Shown: positions 1 to 9,286 of the stretch, in pieces
How the letters are laid out: each line of letters begins with the position of its first letter
How positions within the stretch are numbered: position 1 is the stretch's first letter
Assembly: GCA_965230515.1 (NCBI GenBank)
Contig: OZ246007.1
Coordinates: 496,001 to 560,000 of the forward strand
Source: JAJFKB01 sp965230515
GTDB lineage: Bacteria > Pseudomonadota > Gammaproteobacteria > Pseudomonadales > IMCC2047
Direction: 5' to 3'
DNA length: 64,000 bases
Program-made: the position numbers and the translations under genes
Notes under the pieces: model-generated
The model's database searches: none
What the model saw: the letters and a program-made list of their open reading frames with translations, nothing else
Told to the model about the DNA's origin: nothing

Positions 1-588
1 CGGGAGTCGGGGTTTCATTTTCTGATTAAGGCCAGACTGTTACTCGGTTTGGGAGAATTCGAAGCAGCACTGGCGATGATCAATCAGCTGATAGCGATTG
101 TGGATATGACCGAAACACGCAGACCACAGATCTTACTGCGCATTATGAAAGCACAGGCCGAGTTGATGTTAAAAAGAAACCGTGAGGCACTACAGGTCAT
201 CTCCTCTGCGATTGAGCTGGCACAGTCCGGCCCCTATCTGGGACTGTTTTTGGAGGAAGCGCCCTTTATATTCGATTTGGCACACAACGTCGACGGTCAG
301 AATGAGTCCACGGATCACCTGCAGGCCTTTGTGTCACGCCTGAAAACCCCGACCAGTAGCGACCAACATCCCGTGGTGACGGTGGGGGAACCGGAGAATC
401 TGAGCAGCAGGGAGTTGGAAATACTGGTACTGATCTCCCAGGGTAAAACCAATCACCAGATCGCCGAACAGCTCTTTATTGCCGACAATACGGTGAAATG
501 GCACCTCAAGAATATTTTTGACAAACTGGGTGTGCGCAATCGCACTTCAGCCGTATTTGTGGGTAAAGACAGGGGTATTATTAGCTAG
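1..588 (+). CDS. LuxR-family regulator, MalT-like, C-terminal part
   Basis: The reading frame is open from base 1, so the gene starts outside the window; 195 residues remain. The last ~60 residues are a GerE/LuxR helix-turn-helix (ENLSSRELEILVLISQG ... NTVKWHLKNIFDKLGV). The part before it is helical and repeat-like (FEAALAMINQL, EALQVISSAIELA), as in the TPR-like region of large ATP-dependent LuxR (LAL/MalT) regulators, which usually have about 900 residues. It is presumably a DNA-binding transcription activator; the effector is unknown. It converges on the NTF2-like gene, with a perfect palindrome between them. The family call is firm for the HTH; membership of the LAL class is inferred from the flanking helices. 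Confidence 0.85.
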   Translation, partial: RESGFHFLIKARLLLGLGEFEAALAMINQLIAIVDMTETRRPQILLRIMKAQAELMLKRNREALQVISSAIELAQSGPYLGLFLEEAPFIFDLAHNVDGQNESTDHLQAFVSRLKTPTSSDQHPVVTVGEPENLSSRELEILVLISQGKTNHQIAEQLFIADNTVKWHLKNIFDKLGVRNRTSAVFVGKDRGIIS

Positions 589-605
589 GGCCTGTTAACA
601 GGCCC
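588..605. terminator. Perfect 18-bp palindrome between convergent genes
   Basis: GGGCCTGTT is followed directly by its inverse complement AACAGGCCC. It begins on the last base of the LuxR stop codon and lies 9 bp from the end of the minus-strand gene. There is no long T run, so it is a hairpin that could act as a bidirectional transcript end. Confidence 0.5.
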
Positions 606-613
606 TGGTACAT

Positions 614-985
614 TCACAAAGAGTGGAACAACTTGCTGACGATGAACCACTTGCCCTCTGTTTGTAACAATTGAAAGCTATTAGTAAAACTCAACCCCCA
701 ATAGTTACTTTCCTTCAGGATCACAGTGGCGGTCTGATCAGTCGCTTCCGCACAATCCAGCTCAGCCTGGTATGGTTCGCCTGATTCCGTCGGACTCGGT
801 GCGGACGCAACCGCCTCAAAGAACATTTCGGGTGTTCCGGCAACTAACTCGCCCTGCAAATAGCCATACATAGCCGCTTGTTCATGAAATATCTGCTTCA
901 GCCCCTCAACATTGCCCTGCCGGCAGCATTCAACATAGCTTTGGATAGTTGCCGTTGCTGTACTCTGATCAATCATGAAAGTCAT
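614..985 (-). CDS. NTF2/SnoaL-like small protein (putative lumazine-binding type)
   Basis: The product has 123 residues, or 120 if the second ATG at 976 is used. The pattern is that of an NTF2-fold protein: an N-terminal helix (ATIQSYVECCRQGNVEGLKQIFHEQAAMYG) followed by strands ending in a typical C-terminal KESNYWGLSFTNSFQLLQTEGKWFIVSKLFHSL. This resembles the putative lumazine-binding group found as stand-alone proteins beside catabolic enzymes. No catalytic residues can be assigned. It is the last gene of the minus-strand set after the deacetylase-like gene, 90 bp away, so it may be co-transcribed. The function is unknown. Confidence 0.7.
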   Translation of the reverse strand: MTFMIDQSTATATIQSYVECCRQGNVEGLKQIFHEQAAMYGYLQGELVAGTPEMFFEAVASAPSPTESGEPYQAELDCAEATDQTATVILKESNYWGLSFTNSFQLLQTEGKWFIVSKLFHSL

Positions 986-1074
986 CCCGTTCTCTGTGGT
1001 TTATTGGCATTATGCCCTGAAGGCGCTTCCAAATCATGTCTTAATGTCTCTGCGCGGCATGAATCACAGGCTGC

Positions 1075-2184
1075 TTAGCCGATATGTTTCAGCAACTGCT
1101 GCGCCGCTGCGATCACCTGTTCCTGATGCGGCAGCAGTTGCTGCCCACCCAGTCCTGCCATAATCTCCAGAAACGGGTCGTCAACCTGAGTACGAATACC
1201 GCTAAGCTCTTCCACTACCGCCAGCCCCATGAAGGGCAAGGTATCCCCGTTATATCCGCCTTCATGGCACATCAGGATACGCCCCTGACAAACCCGGTCT
1301 GCAAACGTCATTAACTGTTTGGTAAGCGCGCGATAACCGTCACTGTGCATCTGCATCCGCCCTAGCGGGTCATAGGCACCGGCGTCAAATCCGGAAGGCA
1401 CAATAATCAGCTCCGGTTTATGGGCCTCAAGTGCCGGGATAACAACCCTGTCAAAGGCTGCCTCATAAGCACCCACTCCGGAACCCGCGGGTAACGGAAT
1501 ATTAATGTTATAGCCTTTACCCGGCCCCTCACCATTCTCATGCAGATGACCCGAATCCGGCGGAAAACAGTTGTCCTGATGCAGGGAAATCGTCAAAGCC
1601 CTGGGGTCATCGTAGAAACCGCTCTGGGTGCCATTACCATGGTGCACGTCCCAGTCGACGACAGCAATCCGCTCCAGTCCAAGATGTTCCAGCGCGTGTT
1701 TTCCGGCGATGACGGCATTCCCAAAAATGCAAAAACCCATACCCTCATCGGCCAGTGCGTGATGCCCCGGTGGACGAACCAACGCATAGGCATTCCTGAC
1801 TTCCCCTGAGATAATTGCTTCCAGCGCTGCCAACACGCCACCGGCCGATAATCGGGCAATCTCAAAACTGCCTCTTCCCATGGGCGTAAAAACACCCGCA
1901 TCACCGCCAGCGTCTGCGCTCAACGCCTTTATCCTATGCAGGTAATCGGGCGTATGAAAACGCAATATCTCCTCCTCTTCAGCCTCTCGCGCCGTAATCA
2001 TCTGTAGTTGTGGCAATAACCCCGACACTTCCAGCAAATTGCGAAATCGGCGCTTGGTCTCGGGGTTTTCCACATGGGTTCCCGGTTGTACCGGGTTACC
2101 ATCCGGCATGATACCGGCATAGTTTCCGGTGTTATGCCACATGTAGATTTCATGCCATACAAATCCTGTTTTATAACTGCTCAT
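1075..2184 (-). CDS. Histone deacetylase-family (class II type) amidohydrolase
   Basis: The product has 369 residues, starting at ATG 2184; a GTG four codons upstream is the alternative, but GGAAAAG just before the ATG favours the latter. It has the HDAC/acetylpolyamine amidohydrolase fold signatures: RPPGHHAL (the His-His pair, about residues 141-142), VVDWDVHHGNGTQ (zinc-ligand Asp and His), and a later DAGAYDPLGRM carrying another metal Asp. Bacterial members remove acetyl or other acyl groups from amines; histones are not the substrate here. It follows the amidase gene with almost no gap, so the two are probably one operon acting on an amide. The substrate is unknown. Confidence 0.88.
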   Translation of the reverse strand: MSSYKTGFVWHEIYMWHNTGNYAGIMPDGNPVQPGTHVENPETKRRFRNLLEVSGLLPQLQMITAREAEEEEILRFHTPDYLHRIKALSADAGGDAGVFTPMGRGSFEIARLSAGGVLAALEAIISGEVRNAYALVRPPGHHALADEGMGFCIFGNAVIAGKHALEHLGLERIAVVDWDVHHGNGTQSGFYDDPRALTISLHQDNCFPPDSGHLHENGEGPGKGYNINIPLPAGSGVGAYEAAFDRVVIPALEAHKPELIIVPSGFDAGAYDPLGRMQMHSDGYRALTKQLMTFADRVCQGRILMCHEGGYNGDTLPFMGLAVVEELSGIRTQVDDPFLEIMAGLGGQQLLPHQEQVIAAAQQLLKHIG

Positions 2185-2198
2185 AGTCTTTTCCACGC

Positions 2199-3623
2199 TT
2201 AATGGTGAATTGTTTGTGGCCAGGGGGCTGCCTGTTCGAGCTGCACGGCCAAAGAGAACAACAGATCCTCACGCCCAAAACCGGCGGCAAACTGCATACC
2301 TATAGGAACCCGGCTCTCTGTTCGCTGCAAAGGCACAGAAACGGCCGGTTGTCCGGTGACATTAAAAATAGCCGTAAAGGGCGCAAAACCGAAAATATGT
2401 TCCGCCCAACCCTGTGCATCAAATACATCACGATATGCGGCGTAGATGCCATGGGGTTGGGGTAATTTGGCGTTGGTGGGGGTGAGCAATATATCATATT
2501 CCTCAAAAAAGGCGCCAACCGTCCGATTCACCCGATTAAACTGGTCGAGTGCTCCCAACAGCTCATTCGCTGTCAATTGCCGGCCATAGTCGTAAATAGC
2601 CAGAGTCGTGGCTTCCAGTGTATCCTCGCAGGCGCGCCTGCCGGTCATTGCACAGACCATATCGACCCAGTGAGCCAGGTTGGCGGACCAAACGACGGTG
2701 TTGGCCTGGATGAAGGCAGGACAGTCAATTTCAGGGCGAACGGCTTCCATTTGATGCCCCAGCTCTTCACACAGCTGAACGGTTCGCGCCAGACCCTGCG
2801 TCACTTCAGAGTCTACCGGCACACCGGACCAGGGTTGCTCGGTCCAGGCAATTTTAAGGTTGCCGGGTCGTCCCTCCAATACCTGTGTGTAGGGTATTGG
2901 CGGCTGTGGAATCTGGTAGGGATCGCCAATCCCCGGCCCCTGTACCGCATCCATTAGCGCCGCTGCATCCCGTACCGAGCGGGTGAGCGCAAATTCACAA
3001 CCCAGTCCGTTCAGCCCTTCAGCCGCCTCCGGACCGATCGGTATACGTCCCCTGCTGGGCTTTAAACCCAACAAGCCACAACAGGAAGCCGGCACCCTGA
3101 TAGAGCCTCCGCCATCATTTGCATGAGCGAAAGGGACCATGCCCGAGGCTACCGCAGCCGCGCTGCCGCCACTGGATCCGCCAGCCATCAGGTCTGGCTG
3201 CCAGGGATTACCGGTATTACCCTGCAACAAGGTTTCCGCACTGACATTAAACCCCAATTCCGGAGTGGTGGTACGACCCAGCGTCATTAAACCGGCCTGG
3301 CGAAAACGTCGCATCAGATCCGTATCGCTCGGGGCGATCATTCCTTGACAGAGGCGTGAACCCATTTCACAGGCGCGCCCCTCCTCGTGCAACACCAGAT
3401 CCTTAATCAGAAAAGGCACGCCGTAAAAAGGACCGTCCGGTATTGCCGCCTGAACGATACTCTTCGGTTGATCGTAAACCTCAATGACTGCATTCAAACC
3501 CGGATTGGAAGATTCTATTGCAGCGATGGCACACTGACCCAATTCGAGCGGAGAAACTTCCCTGTTCCTGACCAATTGGGCAAGTCCTGTGGCATCAAAT
3601 TGATAATATTCATCTAATTTCAT
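2199..3623 (-). CDS. Amidase (amidase-signature family)
   Basis: The product has 474 residues, a normal length for the family. The Ser-cisSer-Lys triad is visible: Lys74 in FLIKDL, the Gly/Ser stretch GGSSGGSAAAVASG (cis-Ser near 150), and the nucleophile Ser174 in DGGGSIRVPAS. These enzymes hydrolyse carboxamides to acid plus ammonia or amine. There is no signal peptide, so it should be cytoplasmic. It sits between a TonB receptor gene (upstream, separated by a hairpin) and the HDAC-like gene (3-15 bp downstream). That context suggests breakdown of an imported amide or peptide-like compound. The exact substrate cannot be told from sequence. Confidence 0.92.
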   Translation of the reverse strand: MKLDEYYQFDATGLAQLVRNREVSPLELGQCAIAAIESSNPGLNAVIEVYDQPKSIVQAAIPDGPFYGVPFLIKDLVLHEEGRACEMGSRLCQGMIAPSDTDLMRRFRQAGLMTLGRTTTPELGFNVSAETLLQGNTGNPWQPDLMAGGSSGGSAAAVASGMVPFAHANDGGGSIRVPASCCGLLGLKPSRGRIPIGPEAAEGLNGLGCEFALTRSVRDAAALMDAVQGPGIGDPYQIPQPPIPYTQVLEGRPGNLKIAWTEQPWSGVPVDSEVTQGLARTVQLCEELGHQMEAVRPEIDCPAFIQANTVVWSANLAHWVDMVCAMTGRRACEDTLEATTLAIYDYGRQLTANELLGALDQFNRVNRTVGAFFEEYDILLTPTNAKLPQPHGIYAAYRDVFDAQGWAEHIFGFAPFTAIFNVTGQPAVSVPLQRTESRVPIGMQFAAGFGREDLLFSLAVQLEQAAPWPQTIHH

Positions 3624-3646
3624 AGTTCCGGTTTCCGTTAAGAACA

Positions 3647-3668
3647 GGAGCAGCCGACCGGCTGCTCC
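3647..3668 (-). terminator. Hairpin after TonB receptor gene
   Basis: A 9-bp perfect stem (GGAGCAGCC/GGCTGCTCC) with a 4-base loop lies just after the receptor stop codon and before the amidase start. The T run on the minus strand is weak, so it may only reduce read-through into the amidase gene. Confidence 0.55.
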
Positions 3669-3695
3669 TTAACCATAGAGAGGGAGTGGCTATGG

Positions 3696-6080
3696 TTAAA
3701 ACTTATAGGTAAAAGAAGCACCCCATTGACGAGGCGGCGCGACATTGACTTCAACCAACCCAAAACTCGGCTTATCTGCAACACCGCTGGTAATGTACTC
3801 CTCATCACCAAGATTGGTGCCGAACAGGGCTATTGACCAGTTGCCCTCATTAGGCTCAATCTGAACACGCGCGTTGACCAGGGTTAATGAATCTTCTATC
3901 AGTTCGGGGGTATTAATCGCATCATTGGCTATCTCATCCCGGTAACTCACATCAGCGCGTAATGCCGCAGCCCCCCAATCTCCAACGGCCATTGTATATT
4001 CGGCAGAAAAACTAAAGGAATGCTCCGGAGAGTTCACAAAGGCAAAGTTTTTCTGGAGTGGGTTGACGATGGGTGTGCCAAAGGATCCAATTACCGCATC
4101 ATCCAGTTTGCTATATTCAGCGTCCAGATAACCATAGCTGAATTGCAGCATCAACGCTTCGACCGGCAATAGGGTCAACTCCAGCTCGGCACCGGTAATC
4201 GTACCTTCTGCCGCATTGATGGTGCGAGGTATACCCAGGTCGAAAACAACCACTTGAATATCGGTATAATCAGCATCAAACAGCGCAACATTTAATCGTG
4301 CCCGACCCTCCAAAAAATCAACTTTCGCACCAATCTCCCAGCTATCAACCTCCTCCGGCTCAAATGAGGTTGGGGCGGCCAGAGGCAATCCATAGCGTGG
4401 ATTATATCCTCCACTCTTGAATCCCTGAGAATAGGAGATATAGGTCATTACAGCGTCGTTCCATTGATAATCCAGAATCACGCGCCCTGATGTATTGTCA
4501 AAAGTATCGTCTGCTACCGGGGTAGCGATACCGGGAAGGCCACCAATCAGATACCCTGACAAATCCACTTCCTTCTCATCTTCGGTATAGCGCCCGCCAA
4601 CCGTTAAAGACATTGCATCCGAAAGGGCGTAGGTTGCCTCAAAAAATACAGCCTTACTGGTATTGTCGATTTTGGTACCACCATTTTGCGCATCCACTCT
4701 GATGAAGTTCGGGCAAATACCCAGTGCTGTCAGGTCAGGGCCACCTATTGCACTGAGGTTACAGCCTATGCCGTTCGCTGCGTAAATATTAAATGTTTCC
4801 TGAACAAAGGGTACGGTCACTTCATCTGATCCCTCTTCCTGCATGTAATAGAGCCCGGCAACCCACTCCAGGTTACCGTCAAGTGCGTTCCCTAAAAACT
4901 GAATCTCCTGACTGAACTGATCATGCTCCATGCTGTTATAGGTATGCACCAATTCCAGAGGGGAACCGTCAGGGTCACGACCAAAATCGCTTTCCAGATC
5001 ACGATAACCGGTAATTGACTTGATGGTCAGGTTATCGTTTAAATCCCAATTGATGGTCATCGCTGCGCCTTTGATCTCATATTCAGAACCGGTAGGTCCT
5101 GTCGCGAAGCTCTTGGTCAGGTCGCCGCTTAACCAGCGCGAATCATAGGGTGTTGTACCGGCAGGTAAACCGGGGAGAAAGGGAAACGCCAACGAAGCCC
5201 CGCCACCAATAAGGGCGTTATAAGTCTGACCTGCTAACCCGGTAGCCAAAGAACCAACGGCTGAGGGGTCATTGTTGACTATGGTAGAGGCTGGAGAATC
5301 TTCATTCGCCTTACTCCAGTCTGCCGCGAAATCGACGGTCAGACTGTCACTGGCCTCCCATCGCAACGATGCTCTTGCGGCTAATTTCTCCTCACCACCC
5401 AACTCCTGTCCGGTTAACACACGCTCCGCGTATCCGTCTCTTTTCTTGGTAGAAAATGAAACGCGGCTAAAGAGATTGTCACTCAAGGGTAAATTAACAA
5501 ACCCTCTGGCATCACGGCGATCAAACCGTCCGGTAGTTAGCTCTACCTCACCGCGGAACTCATCATCCGGTTTTGCCGTCGTCACACTAACCGCACCACC
5601 AATGGTGTTCTTGCCAAACAGCGTGCCCTGAGGCCCTCGCAGAACTTCTACTCTCTCAACATCCATGGAGTCCAGGACACCACCGGTAGAGCGTGCTATA
5701 TAAATACCGTCAAGGTATATTCCGACACCTGGATCACTGGTAAATACAAAATCTGTTTGCCCCACGCCCCGAATAAAAACCGATGCCGCATTGCTACTGC
5801 CACTGATGGGTGCCGTCGCATCGAAGGTCAGGTTGGGCGTAAACTGATCGATTTGAGAAACATCTCCGAGACTGCGTGCCTGTAACTCTTCACCACTGAA
5901 TGCAGCAACGGATATAGGTGTATCCTGTAAACTCTCTTCCCTTTTTCGTGCAGTTACCACGACTTCTTCCAGGGTAACTGCAGCTGAAACGAGCGGTGCC
6001 GAACCGGGACCAATTGAGGCCAGCGATACCGCAACCAGCAAAGCTGACTGTTTGAATTTATAAGAGTGTAATTTGTTCAT
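3696..6080 (-). CDS. TonB-dependent outer-membrane receptor
   Basis: The product has 794 residues. It shows an N-terminal signal peptide, a TonB-box-like LEEVVVTARKREESLQDTPISV (residues 37-58), a plug domain with RGVGQTD and VEVLRGPQGTLFGKNTIGGAVSVTTAKP, and a beta barrel ending in GASFTYKF with a C-terminal Phe. This is the FyuA/CirA-like subtype common in marine and aquatic gammaproteobacteria, where it imports large or scarce solutes using TonB energy. No ligand can be named. The adjacent amidase and deacetylase suggest an amide-containing compound. Its promoter should lie in 6081-6340, which carries repeated pseudo-palindromes. Confidence 0.93.
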   Translation of the reverse strand: MNKLHSYKFKQSALLVAVSLASIGPGSAPLVSAAVTLEEVVVTARKREESLQDTPISVAAFSGEELQARSLGDVSQIDQFTPNLTFDATAPISGSSNAASVFIRGVGQTDFVFTSDPGVGIYLDGIYIARSTGGVLDSMDVERVEVLRGPQGTLFGKNTIGGAVSVTTAKPDDEFRGEVELTTGRFDRRDARGFVNLPLSDNLFSRVSFSTKKRDGYAERVLTGQELGGEEKLAARASLRWEASDSLTVDFAADWSKANEDSPASTIVNNDPSAVGSLATGLAGQTYNALIGGGASLAFPFLPGLPAGTTPYDSRWLSGDLTKSFATGPTGSEYEIKGAAMTINWDLNDNLTIKSITGYRDLESDFGRDPDGSPLELVHTYNSMEHDQFSQEIQFLGNALDGNLEWVAGLYYMQEEGSDEVTVPFVQETFNIYAANGIGCNLSAIGGPDLTALGICPNFIRVDAQNGGTKIDNTSKAVFFEATYALSDAMSLTVGGRYTEDEKEVDLSGYLIGGLPGIATPVADDTFDNTSGRVILDYQWNDAVMTYISYSQGFKSGGYNPRYGLPLAAPTSFEPEEVDSWEIGAKVDFLEGRARLNVALFDADYTDIQVVVFDLGIPRTINAAEGTITGAELELTLLPVEALMLQFSYGYLDAEYSKLDDAVIGSFGTPIVNPLQKNFAFVNSPEHSFSFSAEYTMAVGDWGAAALRADVSYRDEIANDAINTPELIEDSLTLVNARVQIEPNEGNWSIALFGTNLGDEEYITSGVADKPSFGLVEVNVAPPRQWGASFTYKF

Positions 6081-6147
6081 GTTCCCCCCTTGATGAGCGC
6101 TTTATTTTGGTATGTCGCGAATACTAGTGAATAGCAGCTATCCAGAT

Positions 6148-6202
6148 AACCCCGCTAAGTGGGGGTTTTTCAATAATTTACCCACCCACCCGAAAGTAGG
6201 GG
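6148..6202. promoter_or_regulatory. Two similar CCCG...GGGG pseudo-palindromes upstream of TonB receptor
   Basis: CCCGCTAAGTGGGGG (6151-6165) and CCCGAAAGTAGGGG (6189-6202) share the pattern CCCG-N2-3-AAGT-R-GGGG, 38 bp apart, in the divergent gap between the receptor and the methyltransferase. The first also looks like a short hairpin with a T run on the plus strand (6148-6170). They could be operators; the nearby LuxR regulator is one candidate. This is inference. Confidence 0.35.
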
Positions 6203-6341
6203 CTGCCATATAACACCGCTGTTTCGCAGTGCCACACACCCTAGAACCATCTGCTACGGTTCATCTCTGTTTCGCTATTGAACTTTTATGCCGTTTACTC
6301 TCTAATAATGCGCACCATTCCGTTATGAACAGGGAAAAATC

Positions 6342-7169
6342 ATGAGAACGAAAATTTTTCAATCACTGATATTCGCATCAATCGTGCTGGGAGCATGGGT
6401 CGTACCCACTGCACAGGCACACGAGAGCACCCAGCATCTGCTTGAGCAGATATTAAACGGCGATCACAGAGACCCTGTTAACAAAGCCCGGGATCAATAC
6501 CGGCACCCTTTGCAGACACTGCTCTTTTTTGGTGTCAAACCGGATATGACGGTCGTTGAGATTTCTCCGGGTGGCGGAGGCTGGTATATGGAACTGCTGG
6601 CGCCATACCTGCGAGAAGACGGTAAATACTATGCCGCCAGTTATGATCAGAGCGCCTCTTCCGAGTATTTTCGTCGAAACATCAAACGATTTAATGAAAA
6701 GGTTAATGCGCGCCCGAATATCTACGATCGCATTGTCGTCACCGAATTCGCGCCGCCCCGCAAGCTGGCCATTGCACCGGAAGGTTCGGCGGATATGGTG
6801 CTGACGTTCCGAAATGTCCATAACTGGGTGGGTAATGGAGCGGCCGACGAGGCATTTACCACCTTTTACAAAACACTGAAACCGGGTGGGATTCTAGGCG
6901 TGGTTGAACATCGGGCCAGCACTGACAAGCCTCAAGACCCAAAGGCCAAAAGCGGCTACGTACGTGAAGATTACGTGATCAAGCTGGCAGAAAAAGCGGG
7001 GTTTCAGTTATTGGCCAAGTCAGAAATCAACTCCAATCCAAGAGACACCAAAGACCATGTTAAAGGGGTCTGGACACTCCCTCCCTCGCTGCGCGGTGGC
7101 GATGGTCAGCAAGACAAATATCGTGCAATTGGCGAGAGCGACAGGATGACCCTGAAATTCATTAAATAA
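6342..7169 (+). CDS. Exported class I SAM-dependent methyltransferase-like protein
   Basis: The product has 275 residues with a signal peptide (cleavage near AQAHES, about residue 27). The core shows a Rossmann-type SAM fold: MTVVEISPGGGGWYMELLAPYL (motif I, glycine-rich), then MVLTFRNVHNWV and FYKTLKPGGILGVVEHR. It matches the group of 'predicted methyltransferases' that carry an export signal and are widespread in Proteobacteria with no proven substrate. An exported SAM enzyme is odd, because SAM is not expected in the periplasm. A strong hairpin follows. It is probably a single-gene unit. Confidence 0.82.
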   Translation: MRTKIFQSLIFASIVLGAWVVPTAQAHESTQHLLEQILNGDHRDPVNKARDQYRHPLQTLLFFGVKPDMTVVEISPGGGGWYMELLAPYLREDGKYYAASYDQSASSEYFRRNIKRFNEKVNARPNIYDRIVVTEFAPPRKLAIAPEGSADMVLTFRNVHNWVGNGAADEAFTTFYKTLKPGGILGVVEHRASTDKPQDPKAKSGYVREDYVIKLAEKAGFQLLAKSEINSNPRDTKDHVKGVWTLPPSLRGGDGQQDKYRAIGESDRMTLKFIK

Positions 7170-7196
7170 CTTATGGTCTGTTAACACTATATTTGA

Positions 7197-7221
7197 AGCC
7201 GGAGTCTGATTGACTCCGGCT
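7197..7221 (+). terminator. Hairpin after methyltransferase gene
   Basis: A perfect 10-bp stem (AGCCGGAGTC/GACTCCGGCT) with a 5-base loop lies 28 bp after the stop codon. No T run follows. It is a likely transcript end separating this gene from the Bat-type operon. Confidence 0.6.
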
Positions 7222-7333
7222 CTGCGTTGATCAACACAATATCAACCTATTCACAACGAATTTGATTCGAGCACTGGACGAATTTTTTGTAGTCGATAGA
7301 ATCTCCTTTTTCACAAGGCACAACAGACAACCG

Positions 7334-8302
7334 ATGGAAACAAAAAAAGCATTTCAACAACTAAAAGAAACCTTGTCGCAACAAATTGTCGGGCAGGAGC
7401 ATTTGGTCGACCGACTGCTCATCGCACTGCTTGCTGATGGCCACCTGTTGGTTGAGGGTGCGCCAGGACTGGCAAAGACCAGGGCCATCAAAACACTCTC
7501 CGAGGGCATCGAAGCGGACTTTCACCGAATTCAGTTCACCCCGGACCTGCTTCCGTCAGATGTTACCGGTACGGAAGTATTTCGACCTGAAGATGGCAGC
7601 TTTAATTTTCAACAGGGACCCATATTTCATAACCTGGTACTCGCTGATGAGATTAACCGGGCACCCGCCAAGGTCCAATCCGCTCTGCTGGAAGCGATGG
7701 CAGAGAGACAAGTCAGTGTCGGCAGGGTAACCTACCCCCTTCCCGAGCTGTTTTTAGTGATGGCAACCCAAAACCCGATCGAGCAGGAAGGTACCTACCC
7801 GTTACCCGAGGCTCAGCTCGACCGATTCCTGATGCATGTCACCATTGATTACCCCGACATCGAAACCGAGAGAAAAATTCTGAAACTGGTGCGTAACGAG
7901 GCTTTGGCAGAGGCGGCACATGAACACGCAGCGATTAATCCCCTTGCCCAGCGGGAAATATTTGCAGCTCGAGCTGAGGTGCTTAATATTCATATGGCTG
8001 AATCCGTCGAGGAGTATATCGTACAGCTGGTCATGGCTACCCGCCAGACGGAGCGCTATAACCCGGAACTCGCAGACTGGATTGAGTATGGAGCCAGCCC
8101 TCGGGCAACGCTATCGCTGGACCGGTGTGCAAGAGCGCATGCATGGCTGACAGATAAATCATTTGTCACACCGGAAGACGTTCAGGCTGTTATCCATGAT
8201 GTAATAAGACACCGCATCATTTTGAGTTATGAGGCGGAGGCTAGCGGTCATGGCAAAGATGAACTCATAGATCGGTTACTGGATTCAGTACCTGCACCCT
8301 GA
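7334..8302 (+). CDS. MoxR-family AAA ATPase
   Basis: The product has 322 residues from ATG 7334; an upstream TTG at 7262 would add 24 residues that do not resemble the family. Walker A is GAPGLAKT (about 42-49), Walker B is LVLADEINRAP, and the MoxR-typical MATQNPIEQEGTYPLPEAQLDRF follows. MoxR ATPases are thought to act as chaperones that load or remodel VWA-domain proteins, and here two VWA genes are just downstream. It is the first gene of an operon with DUF58, DUF4381, two VWA proteins and BatD. That arrangement is the classical MoxR-Bat cluster linked to stress and aerotolerance. Confidence 0.95.
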   Translation: METKKAFQQLKETLSQQIVGQEHLVDRLLIALLADGHLLVEGAPGLAKTRAIKTLSEGIEADFHRIQFTPDLLPSDVTGTEVFRPEDGSFNFQQGPIFHNLVLADEINRAPAKVQSALLEAMAERQVSVGRVTYPLPELFLVMATQNPIEQEGTYPLPEAQLDRFLMHVTIDYPDIETERKILKLVRNEALAEAAHEHAAINPLAQREIFAARAEVLNIHMAESVEEYIVQLVMATRQTERYNPELADWIEYGASPRATLSLDRCARAHAWLTDKSFVTPEDVQAVIHDVIRHRIILSYEAEASGHGKDELIDRLLDSVPAP

Positions 8303-8305
8303 TCG

Positions 8306-9262
8306 ATGAGTCCAACTCAAATGCAAGAAAGGGACGTTTCCGAATCATATAACGGGGTTTACATTACGCTGGATGAGTTGCTGCGTTGTCGATCACTGGC
8401 AAAAGATCTCAAACTATCCAAACAGCGAAAAATCCTCAGTCACCAGGCCGGGTTACATGGTTCCAAATTCCGGGGTCGTGGCATTGATTTTGCTGAAGTA
8501 CGCGCTTATCAGGCCGGTGATGATATTCGCTCGATCGACTGGCGTGTCACCGCACGTACCGGAAAACCTCACACTAAGCTTTACACGGAGGAACGGGAAC
8601 GACCCGCACTGGTGATAGTAGACCAGAGTCAGTCCATGTTTTTTGGCAGCCAGGTTGCTTTCAAATCAGTGCTCGCAGCACGTGCTGGCGCCTTGCTGGC
8701 CTGGGCGGCCCTGGCACGCGGTGATCGAATCGGGGCTATTGTCTTTTCCGATGAACATCAAAAGGATATCAGGCCCAGGAGAAGTCATCATAGTGTATTG
8801 ACGCTCACAGAGACCTTGGTGCAATTTAATCACGCACTGGGTACGCAATACCAACCCGAGCGTAATTTCAGCCTCTGTGACGCATTAGAGCAGGCAAGAC
8901 GCACTTTGAAGCCAGGAAGCGAGTTGTTTGTGGTCAGCGATTTCCAGCATTTTGATGAAGCCTGTCAAAGACATCTTTTTCAAATGTCACGCCATAACGA
9001 TATTGTCTGTATCTGCATTTATGACCAGTTGGAAATGGAACTGCCGCCACCTGGCTACTACAGCATCAGCGACGGCAGGGATCGCGCAAAAGTGGACCTT
9101 TATGACAGCACACTGCGAACCAGATATCAGGCAGCATTTACACGAAGAATGGAGCGGCTTCAGACAAAATTGGATCAGCTTAAAGTCCCTTTGGTTACAT
9201 TGCGAACCGATGATGATCTGTTGACCACGCTAAGTACAGGATTGGGTATTCGTAAGCGATGA
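8306..9262 (+). CDS. DUF58 domain protein of the MoxR/Bat operon
   Basis: The product has 318 residues and starts 3 bp after the moxR stop. It carries the DUF58 hallmark RGRGIDFAEVRAYQAGDDIRSIDWRVTAR, followed by TKLYTEERERPALVIVDQSQSM, a degenerate VWA-like motif. DUF58 proteins nearly always travel with MoxR ATPases; the biochemical role is unproven. There are no membrane segments, so it is likely cytoplasmic or peripherally bound. Confidence 0.93.
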   Translation: MSPTQMQERDVSESYNGVYITLDELLRCRSLAKDLKLSKQRKILSHQAGLHGSKFRGRGIDFAEVRAYQAGDDIRSIDWRVTARTGKPHTKLYTEERERPALVIVDQSQSMFFGSQVAFKSVLAARAGALLAWAALARGDRIGAIVFSDEHQKDIRPRRSHHSVLTLTETLVQFNHALGTQYQPERNFSLCDALEQARRTLKPGSELFVVSDFQHFDEACQRHLFQMSRHNDIVCICIYDQLEMELPPPGYYSISDGRDRAKVDLYDSTLRTRYQAAFTRRMERLQTKLDQLKVPLVTLRTDDDLLTTLSTGLGIRKR

Positions 9263-9286
9263 GACAAACAGAGGCCGCTTTTTAGT

